64,000 nt of DNA from Gambelia wislizenii (lineage: Eukaryota > Chordata > Lepidosauria > Squamata > Crotaphytidae). The translations under genes and the position numbers were made by a program. Below, piece by piece: positions 55,603 to 64,000 of the stretch. The stretch spans positions 239,091,809 to 239,155,808 of the forward strand of contig JAUMIR010000002.1 of NCBI GenBank assembly GCA_030847615.1. Reading direction: 5' to 3'. The notes under the pieces were generated by a model that made no database searches, was not told where the DNA came from, and was given only the letters and a program-made list of their open reading frames with translations. Each line of letters starts with the position of its first letter. The stretch's first letter is position 1.

Positions 55603-57437
55603 AATGGGCAGCTGGGGAAAAGTTGAAACCTCCCCCAGCTGTTTTTGGTTTCAAGATCCCTCTCCCACTGCAGGGGGTTGAAAAAGGGAGATTTCCCCCC
55701 ATTTATTAGCCCCTGCAGGAAGAGGCTTCATATTTTAAAACAAAAAAACACTGGAGGGGGGGGTTAAGGCACTCCTGCATGTGCCCACTGTTCCCAATCT
55801 GGATCAGGGCTGTTTATGCTGAAGAGGATCTTAAGGTGGATAATGTATGTTTCATGCATCTTATGATTTAACATTTATCTCATTTGACACTGGAGAGCAG
55901 GCTGCTAGTAAGGGCATTGGTTACTTCATTTGAACATGGATGAAACTTTTATTGAGGAGTGTTTGTACTTAATGGACCTTATACCTCACGTTTTCAAGCT
56001 GAGTGCAGAATGGAAGGTAGCCCAAGGTCAGTAGGATGAGGAAATCTGCTCTAGGCTTTAGTCTGAACTTGAAAGGGGCTATCCAAGGCACTTAACCCAT
56101 AATAAGTTCATTACATTGGGTGGCCCCTTTACATTTCAGGCTAAAACCCAGAACAGATTTATCACCCCATTGACAACAGAGCCACCAGATGCTGCATCTG
56201 GCATTACATCTCATCTGCAGCGGTGCTTTTCTCAAATGTTCCAAAACCACCAGCCAAGCTTTCCTCCCAAAATATGTTGAGGTTTTTTAAAAATATATAT
56301 TTTGGGGTTTGTTGTCTGTTTTGTTTTTAATGTGGCTTCTGGTTTAGGGATCACTGAAGGCATGTTTTCAGACCTTTCTCAGACACCATGAAATATCTTG
56401 GAAAATAAAAAAAGCACATGCCACCCATATCCTCATGATTCCACCAATAAAGCCTTCTAGAAGTCTGCTCTCTACTTTTTCTGCTGGCAGTGCCATATCT
56501 ATAGCCAGTTTTGTTTACAGAAGGATGGCTTTATTGGCTCGTCCTTTACATCCACCTCCCCCAGTCTGGTGCTTTCCAGAAATTTTGGACTACAACTTCT
56601 GTCATCACCAGCCAACATGGCAAAAGGCATGTTGGTGTGGCAAATGTCCATGATGGCTAGGGGAATATAGGAGTTCTAGTATAACACATGTGGAGGACAC
56701 CATGTTGTGGAAGACTGGCCTGGAGAAAAAACTGGCCTGTAAATGTACAGAAGTTGGCCATCCAGCTCTTGAAAGTTGAGCCCTTCACCAGCTCTGTTCA
56801 TTTTGGCTCACAGAGTGAAATAAACAGGACTCAGGAAAGTTGTAACTTGTTGAACACGTCTAAAGGCGGAGCCATTTTTAATGTTTTCTTCTTCTCCAGT
56901 GCAGCCTAATGAAATTAGTCTATTTTGAAATCCTCTCTTTTGTACAAGGGAATCTATTACCAAAATAATTGTCTTGTGTTAATTATAATGATTAGTATAA
57001 TAACCATTTTGTTGTGATACAAGGCAAGTGCATTACCTCATTTGTAAATGCCAGCGGCAAGGCAGGAGCACCCACACTGGCTGGCTCAATGAGAGGCTAC
57101 AGAAGGTGCCTGTCATGTTGGAAGACTTACATCCATTAGCAAAGGTCAGGGTTTGTTATTTCATGTTTATCATCCCATGGTGTCCAGTCCATAATGAGCC
57201 TGCTTGCCTGTCTGTTTCTCTCTTATTTCCATCATTCTACTACACTCCATTACAGCTTGGAAAACAGTCTCTTTTTTGGCACCAGAACCCCCAGAATCCC
57301 CCAATTGGCATGGCTGGGGAATTCTGAAAGTTGTAGAAGGGAGGAAAAAAAGTAACTCTAGTTTGACTAAGGCAACAGATCTGTCTGAAACTAAGCTTCA
57401 TTAAGATCAGTGGGACTTGCGTCTGATAAGACCTATA
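55603..57437. other. Unassigned; fold-back at 56045-56165
   Basis: 'ctttagtctgaacttgaaag' faces 'ctttacatttcaggctaaaa', the fold-back family of 58384. A common 'ggactacaacttctgtc' fold-back word is at 56587. No gene. Confidence 0.45.
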
Positions 57438-57697
57438 CAGGTTGCTCCCCTCCATGGGGAATATGTTCCCAGACTTACCATTTATAAATGAAACCATGGA
57501 TAATAGTAAACCCTATTTTAAAAAATGACTTTCAGTACAAACATACCACAGAGTTGCATAGGAAGACCTAATGATTCCTAGAGAAGACATCTCTCTAGGC
57601 ATTTTCCAGCATGACTGTATGGTATGTGCCCCTATTTTTTCAGTCATGGATAACTGAAACCACACATATTGGTTCTGTGAATTCAAGGGGTGACCTG
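57438..57697. mobile_element. TA-flanked MITE, family B
   Basis: 'caggttgctcccctccatgg' to 'attcaaggggtgacctg', TA at 57436-57437 and 57698-57699. Close in layout to 40072-40335. Confidence 0.88.
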
Positions 57698-58383
57698 TAC
57701 ATAACTTTGGGCTATAAGAAAGAAAACGCAGGGTAGGACTAGATCCTTACGTGCTTTGGTTGACAGGGGGACCCTAGTGGTGTCCCTTAGTGTCACTCTT
57801 TCAATTCTCTGACCATAATTGTATGGATTCTGTTCATCACTGTGGCAAAATAGTGTTAGTGCACTTTGGAACACTGTTGCAGTCAGGGCGTGCATTTGCG
57901 CCTAGCTCTGGTACTGAATGTGCTGGCCCACACTAAAAGCAATCCTCCCAGAGAATGTAATCTATGTCTGTGTGCTAAACATCATGGCTAGCCCAAAACA
58001 GATGGAAGCAAAGGACAAAAGTGATCCTCCCCTCATTCCCACCTACAGAAGCTGATTGGATGAGTAACTGAATACTACATCAGTATGTGTGGCACCCCCT
58101 GCCATAATTTAGGGCAGCGTCAGGAATCATGTGGCCCACCCAATGACGATGACAACGACAATGGTATTTGTTTATAACCTGCTTCCCCCCCCACCAAGGC
58201 TGGGACCCAAAGCAGCTGTTGTTGGGCTGCAGTTTCCATCAGTGCTAGCCAGCATAGGGATGATGGTACTGGTAGTCCAGCATCATCTGAAGGGCCACAG
58301 AATTCCCAGCCTTGATTTAGGGGACCTAGCAGGACAGGTTATGTGCAATGGCAGCTGGTGGATCTCCCTGGCAGTAGAGCTGT
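57698..58383. other. Unassigned; worn fold-back at 58195-58315
   Basis: 'ggctgcagtttccatcagtg' and 'gtactggtagtccagcatca' form imperfect inverted arms. No gene. Confidence 0.4.
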
Positions 58384-58498
58384 AAATCTGCACTGGGCCT
58401 TAGGCTGAACTTTAAAGGAGCTATCCAAACAGTTTTGGAGATAGAGTTTAGCACCTTGGATAGCTCCTTTAAAGTTCAGACTAAAATTCAGAGAGGTT
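58384..58498. mobile_element. Palindromic fold-back repeat (family H)
   Basis: 'gctgaactttaaaggagcta' and 'tagctcctttaaagttcaga' are nearly perfect arms around 58440. Other, more worn copies lie near 4285, 18005 and 56045. Confidence 0.85.
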
Positions 58499-58924
58499 AC
58501 ATAGCCCCACTTACATGGAAGCCACCACTTACCACTGGTTATGCGGCAGCACACATACACAGCTCTGACCTCCATGATTGGGGAATATGTAAGGAGGCTT
58601 AGGAGGAAAGGCTGAGGGGCCAACACTATTGCTCCCCATCTGCATTTGCCATCTGAGGTGGTTGCTTCAGTCTGCCTAATGGCAGGGCCAGCTTTGACAA
58701 CACAGAGATATGCATCACAATATTCGCAATATATAAATCCTCTTTCGACACACAGAAAGTACATGCCAGTGCAAACAGAAATATGCATCTTCCAACGGGA
58801 TTTTTTTTAGATGCAGGAGAGTTGCTTTCTATGCTTGTTGGGTTGTAGCTACACTTAGGGCTTGTTCAGACTGCAACATTCCAGTACCAATTTAGGGGCA
58901 TTCCGTTCCAGGATTTTACACATT
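58499..58924. other. No recognised feature
   Basis: Nothing identified. Confidence 0.3.
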
Positions 58925-59135
58925 GTAAACACTAGATCCTGTCTGGAAGCTAAGCACTGTTAGCTCTGGTTAGTACTTGGATGGGAAACTGCCAATGAAC
59001 CAGGTGCTGTAGGTTATATTTTAAAGGAAGGAACTGGCAAAACCACCTGTGAGTATTCCTTGCCTAAGAAAACCCTAGGAAATTCAGGGGGTTGCCATAA
59101 GTCAACAGGTAATTTGAAGGCACATACACACACAT
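58925..59135 (+). mobile_element. 5S-rRNA-headed SINE with Bov-B-type tail
   Basis: 'ggaagctaagcactgttagc' and 'tggttagtacttggatggga' reproduce the internal promoter region of 5S rRNA, followed by 'caggtgctgtagg'. The body then turns into the Sauria-type tail 'gccataagtcaacaggtaat' and 'tttgaaggcacatacaca'. This is a pol III retroposon, not a working 5S gene: the 5' third of 5S rRNA is missing. Confidence 0.88.
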
Positions 59136-59941
59136 GCATCAGTTTTTTCTGCTTCCATATCCAATCATGCCCTAAATATAGTGGAGTTTTGACCCTTGTT
59201 TGTATCTGGTTGTAGGGGATTTTAATTCAACCTCCAATCTGCATGTTACTCTTTTCTCCCACTTAAGCTGTGCTTAAGCCACACTGTGTTGTTGGCATAT
59301 TTCCCTTCAACCCCACCATGAATGCAACACCTACCCCCCCCCTGATCCTCTCCCAGTATCCACAGTGCCTTCCTTACACATTATTTTCTGTTTATTTCAT
59401 AGGTTTGTGTTTTGTTTTGTTTTGTTTTGTTTGTATAGTGCTAAAGAGATATCAGGCTATTCCACTAAGAGGCTATTCCACTATAGTACTATAACTCTAA
59501 AAAGAAGTGGGGGTGGGTGAGAAGGCTCACGGTTTGCTAACTAGAAATGTAATGAGGGAGTGCAAGTTGGCTGGAACCTCTGTGGGGAAGGTCACAGCCC
59601 CATTCAATATGTCATCAGTAGTATCACCCAAAAATATAGTGGGAGGGACTGACAATGGATAGAGACCTGTGAAGTTTACCCCAGACTGTATCAGAAGCTC
59701 CTGGGACAGGGAAATAAAAAGTTGCAGCTAGTACCAGTATTTCAAGAGGGAAAAAGGGGGTGGGCAGGAAAAAAAATGTATAGTTTTTTAAAAAAATCCC
59801 TGACACATATAGCTACAAATCCTTCAAGGTACTGAGGTTTTTTGGCTGGTCTGGATAAATCCTCAGTCATTATTAGAGTAGACCCACTGAAATGTATGAC
59901 TCACTTAAGCCGTATCTGTTTCCATGGGTCTCCTCTTAAGT
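59136..59941. other. Unassigned; (TTTTG)n at 59408-59432
   Basis: A short pentamer repeat and a direct repeat 'aggctattccacta' (59456 and 59471). No gene. Confidence 0.45.
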
Positions 59942-60462
59942 ATGCCTCAAACCTTGTCTACACTGACCAGAATACCCCAGCTTCCCACCAGTGTATTCTG
60001 GCCCCGAATCAGACCCATTGCTCCCTTGTTACCTGCATGAAATGGGCAGGAGTCCGCAAGAACACACCAGCCCATGTCTGCAGGTATTACTGCTTCTGTT
60101 CACATTGCATTCTCTGAAGCCAAGAAGCAGGTCCGCAGCACCTGATCAAGTCCCTCTGCATGTGACCAGCCTTGGTCACATGCTGCAGGCTTGCCTCCTG
60201 GCTTCAGAGATTGCTGCGCGGATGGAAGCAGCAGCAGCTACAGAGATTGGCCGGTGTGGCAGTATGCCTCCTGGAGACCAGTGAGGCCTGATCCATTTTT
60301 TCTGAAAAGAAGAGCCCCCCCCCTGGTATTTTGCCTGGGCTTTACTCCATTTCCCCCCTGTCTTAGCCTTGGGAGGAAATTCCTGCATCGTTTAGACTGC
60401 AGGGCTGCAAGACTGGGGGCAGGACAGGTCAAACAGCCCATCTAGACAAGGCCTCAGTCTGG
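59942..60462. mobile_element. hAT-like MITE (family C)
   Basis: 'gcctcaaaccttgtctacac' and 'catctagacaaggcctcag' are inverted ends. The interior 'ggtcacatgctgcaggcttg' and 'actgcagggctgcaagactg' resembles 11258-11708. Confidence 0.6.
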
Positions 60463-62235
60463 ATCCAACCCATCACAGCAACGCACCCATACTGACTGCT
60501 GATTTCCAAAGAAAGTCACCTAGGATCAGGCATTACCTTAAAGATATTCATTCCCTTTCTGACGAGCAGGGTGCTCCCAATAAGACAAGTCACAGCTCAG
60601 CTCTACAAAAACTGATCTACCCTTTTGCCCAAAGTCAGCAATTAGGAAACCTCATTGAGGGAATTAATCGCTATGTAATATTATAGACATGGGGGAAAGA
60701 ATCATGAACAAAAACCAAAGCATAAGATGGTGGATAAGAAGCAGGAAGGTAGAAGATGCCTTTCTAATGGTAGCCTAGGGCAGGGTTGCCTGATTTTCAC
60801 CAGGTATTACAGCTGTTTTGCAACCTGGAGTGGGATTAGATTGATATATATATATTTCCCCACAAGTGATGGAGGGTGCAATAGGGGGAAAAGAAGAAAT
60901 CCAGAAAATACTTCATTGAGAGCCACTTCCTATTCAGTCCTTTTCATATCTGCCAATATTCATAAGCAGGAAATCGAGAAGATTTTATTTTTGCATAATG
61001 AAATATAATGTACCTATTGATGGGAGTTTCCCTATGGCCTCATAAACATAATGGAAGGGAGCAGGGTTTTTGTCAGAAAATCAGTACGGTTGGCACATCC
61101 ACCTTCTGTGCTGCCTCAGCAATCTCAGCCTTTAGTGTGAGGCTCTACACTTTCTTTTTTCTTCACTTTAGGCCTCCTCAGACCTGCTGCAATGGGGCTG
61201 AAAGGGGACAACTCAGAAGCAGCTATAGGGGAAATTATCTTTTTGGACTGCAACTCCCAGAATTCAGCAGCTAGTATGGCCAAAAGAGTAATTTCCCCAA
61301 GCTCTTATTTTTTGCTTCATTTTCTGCACAGGTCTCTGTGAACATTACTTATAGATTTCTTTGCACAGAAAACATAGGGCAAATATCAAGTGTATTGTGG
61401 TTCAGGAAAAAAAAATTGAGGATAATGGTATCATCAGCGCATAAAAGCAAATCCCTTCCTTGAGGAGCTTGCAATGTGAATGCCAACAGTTAAGGAAGTA
61501 ATAATGGGAAGAAGAAAAGGGATGAAAAGCAGAAGTAAAGATTATAAGGGATGAGTTGTGTTGTTGCCTGTTTTCAAGGCTTGGAACTGGTACTTTAGCA
61601 GACTATAACTCCCAAAATCTACCAGCCCAATATGGGCAGTGGTGATGGTAGCTGGGGTATTCTTAGATTTATGGTCCACATTTATATGGTCAGCCTGTTT
61701 CCAGCTTTCAGGAAACAATAGACTTTCCTCTTGATATCCCAGATCAGACATGGGGAAGTGCTAGCCTTCCTGATGCTGCTGATTCCAACTACCATCACCT
61801 TAGCACCCAGCATGGAAACAGGTTAAGGATGGTGGGAGTTGCAGTCCAACAACATCTGCAGGGCCATAGAACCCCCACTCAGGTTCTCCCTCCATGTACT
61901 CTTTCCTCCCTTTCCTTCTTTCTCTTTTGACAGTTTTCTTTCTTTGGTCCCTCGTTCTTCTTTACCTTCCTTCCTACAATGGTTCCTTTCCCCAACTTAC
62001 ATTATTTTCTGTGCTCTACATAGCTCTCGGCTCTTGTGCCTTGATAACATAGCTCTCGGCTCTTGTGCCTTTATGCGTGTACTACTCAGAAGACAGTGAC
62101 ACCAAGTTCAATGAGGCCTCCTCCCAGGCAAGTGAGTGTAGGGTCACAGCCTTCAGTTTCATTGCACAGTCACCAGTCTCCATCATCAGAACCTACACTT
62201 CTTGACACATTCATTTAATACCATATTCAATCAGA
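60463..62235. other. Unassigned; fold-back words and a 29-bp duplication
   Basis: 61742-61870 is a worn fold-back ('ggagttgcagtccaacaaca' type). 62018-62075 is a tandem duplicate of 29 bp. No gene. Confidence 0.45.
62018..62075 (+). repeat. Near-perfect 29-bp tandem duplication
   Basis: 'acatagctctcggctcttgt' starts at 62018 and again at 62047, with the copies almost identical. Confidence 0.9.
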
Positions 62236-62838
62236 GAAGATTATCACACGCCCTTAATATGGTGTTACACAAACACCAGGAGATCGCCAAAGGGCTCACT
62301 GATCAGACATTGTAGTCCTTGTCCTGTACTGGCCCTGTTTTGCCCCCATTTCTTCCTAGATCACCTGTTCTGTTCCTGTCACAGAACAATGGACGAGCAA
62401 TAAGGAGCTGCATTCTGCTCACGCAATGCCAGCCGCAAGTGGGACGTCCATGCTGAACACTTCCAGGTGCAATCAGGATGAGGAGGTAAGTGACAGCCTT
62501 GTCACTTACCTCCTGGGTTACTTTTTCCCCCTCCTGGGTTACTTTGAATTTTTTTAGTGTGTTTTTCTGTTTGCTGTCATTTTAAAATGTATAATTTTGC
62601 TTTTTATTTTTAAATTTCCTGCGTGCTCATTCTCTTGCGAGAATGGCTGGGAACTCATACCAGGAAGTGAATGGGGCTCTGTTCGAGCTCCATTCACTCC
62701 TGGCTGCCAAGGGGAGCAGATGGATGCACAATTAAGGTAAGTGCAAAACAGAGGGTTATCGTGCCGGGATGGGAGGGAGGTGGGATAGAATATAGCAAGA
62801 TGGGGGCCCTTTTTTGGTCCCCATCTGATAATCTCCAG
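62236..62838 (+). mobile_element. Non-autonomous DNA transposon, family A (copy 4)
   Basis: 'agaagattatcacacg' to 'atctgataatctcc'. The flank 'cagag' occurs on both sides (62233-62237 and about 62836-62840), a possible short TSD. It shares the 'accaggaagtgaatgg' block and has an extra 'cttacctcctgggttac' duplication at 62505-62545. Confidence 0.75.
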
Positions 62839-63334
62839 AGACTGTCTTCCCGCCATTACTGATTCTGGGGTTGGTATAGCCATTTGTCATATGTCACTTA
62901 TAGGGTCTTCCACCAACACCTCTTCCTTCCCTTTCTTTCTCCTTTGAAGTTCACTCTCTTCACCTCTTTTGCCTCTTTTCATACTCACACAGCTGTATCC
63001 TTTAAAAAAAAAGAAAGATAGATTGATGGACCTGGTTACTTCCAGAATATCTCTGTTTACCAAGTATTCACCAATCAGTCTGTTCCATCCTGCTTCTTCA
63101 TTCATCCACTATTTTGTTTTTTAAAAATGAAATTCTGTTTGAAAATTCTCACATTGTTTTAACATTTTTTAAAAAATGTATTTTCTCTGCAAATACACAC
63201 TTCAGCCTTTAAACAAACAAACAAACAAACAAACCCAGAGAAATAGATCTGAATATTTGGGAAGGGCAGAAGTTAGTGAATAGAAGAAAAGCCTAATTTG
63301 AAAATTACTGTTGGAAATCCAGTGGTGTATGTCA
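62839..63334. other. Unassigned; (CAAA)n at 63210-63234
   Basis: A tetranucleotide repeat and T-rich sequence. No gene. Confidence 0.45.
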
Positions 63335-63404
63335 TGTATTTATTTATATCCCATCTTTTCCCCAGTTTGGGACATAAGGCAGCTTAGAATTGTTAAAACA
63401 ACTA

Positions 63405-63898
63405 CAGCTGTCCCTCTGTATCCAAGGATTTAAGCATTCACGGCTTGAAAATATTCTATTAAAAATAATAATCCAAAAAGCAAACCTTGGTTTTGCCATC
63501 TGGTGGTGCAGTGGTTAAATGCCAGTACTGCAAGCCACCACGTTGCAAGTTCGATTCCAGCGGGCTCCAAGGTTCACTCAGCCTTCCATCCTTTTGTAGG
63601 TCGGTAAATTGAGTACCCAGCTTGTGGGGGGCAATTAGCTAACACACATTGGAAACTGTTTAATGCAGTGTAGATGCGTAAATAGCTATTGCTTAAAAAC
63701 AATTTGTAAGCCGCTCTGATAGCCTTGTGGCTGAAGAGCGGGGTATAAATAAATAAATAAATAAATAAGATCTTATATAAGGGACACCATTTTGCTATGC
63801 CATTGCATATAATGGGACTTGAGTATTCACGGATTTTTGTATCCACGGGGGGAGGGGTTTCCTGGAATCAAACCCCAGCAAATATGAAGGGACAACTG
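63405..63898. mobile_element. Tigger-like MITE (family G), copy 3, split by a SINE
   Basis: 'cagctgtccctctgtatcca' to 'tatgaagggacaactg' with TA on both sides (63403-63404 and 63899-63900). The 48330 copy aligns to both halves and lacks the 270-bp insert. Confidence 0.92.
63497..63769 (+). mobile_element. tRNA-derived SINE (second type), full length, inside the MITE
   Basis: A box 'tggtgcagtgg', B box 'agttcgattcc', body 'ctcagccttccatccttttg', tail 'gaagagcggggtataaat' plus (AAAT)n. The same family as 42173 and the reverse fragment at 23636. Confidence 0.92.
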
Positions 63899-64000
63899 TA
63901 TACGAGTTAAAAATTCACAGCATACAAATCTTAAAAAGCAATTAAACTATCATAAATTTCAAACCAGTGAAAAACATAAACCATTAAAAAAATAACACCA

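Larger units (their letters stand above)
63335..64000 (-). mobile_element. L2-type LINE 3' end (reverse), split by a MITE
   Basis: 63335-63402 ('tatttatttatatcccatct', 'cccagtttgggacataaggc') is the reverse of an L2 tail. It continues at 63901-64000 with A-rich UTR to the window edge. Confidence 0.55.

Noticed and set aside
58925..59010. 5S rRNA gene
   Set aside because: Only the internal promoter-like part of 5S is present and it runs into a SINE tail, so it is a retroposon head.

Overview
The window reads as nuclear DNA of a squamate reptile, most likely a lizard. The diagnostic content is: tRNA-derived SINEs ending in a Bov-B-type tail (Sauria SINE), a 5S-rRNA-headed SINE with the same tail, CR1 LINEs ending in ATTCTATG repeats, L2 and L1 LINE fragments, Penelope-like elements with a GIY-YIG domain and hammerhead-like motifs, and many hAT-like and TA-flanked MITEs. 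Species cannot be fixed from sequence alone. I find no host protein-coding gene, functional tRNA or rRNA gene, or CRISPR. The only gene-like signal is a weak promoter/mini-exon candidate at 22.55 kb. The window is best described as intergenic or deep intronic.

Layout. 0-9 kb: tail-to-tail L1 scraps, a small Penelope fold-back (1253-1479), a 580-bp DNA transposon (6008-6590) and a MITE inside a MITE (6818-7380). 9-18.6 kb: LINE 3' end, SINE pieces, a complete inverted Penelope insertion with a 13-bp target duplication inside an L2 tail (12448-13721), and a three-level nest (15548-17085). 20-23 kb: a MITE with a triplicated hairpin and a run of consecutive hairpins (22003-22540) ending in the mini-exon candidate. 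23.6-30.3 kb: a LINE with an 11-bp target duplication inside an L2, then a 3-kb TA-flanked element holding a 2.3-kb hAT element that itself holds a CR1, a smaller hAT and a SINE.

30-49 kb: palindromic MITEs, a minisatellite beside an L2 coding remnant, CR1 and SINE copies, and second copies of families seen earlier. 49.5-51.2 kb: the most striking structure, a GC-rich serial-hairpin tract containing an 11-unit minisatellite and ending in an 18-bp perfect palindrome with 'gtataagacgac' arms. 52-55.6 kb: adjacent CR1 insertions and a 1.5-kb TIR element carrying a 6-unit tandem repeat. 56-64 kb: MITEs, the 5S-headed SINE, and an L2 > Tigger-like MITE > SINE nest at the right edge.

Nothing here works together as a pathway. 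The story is repeated transposition and the growth of palindromic DNA. All coordinates of old repeats are read by eye from self-comparison and family recognition and may be off by tens of bases. Where target-site duplications (TSDs) were found, ends are exact.
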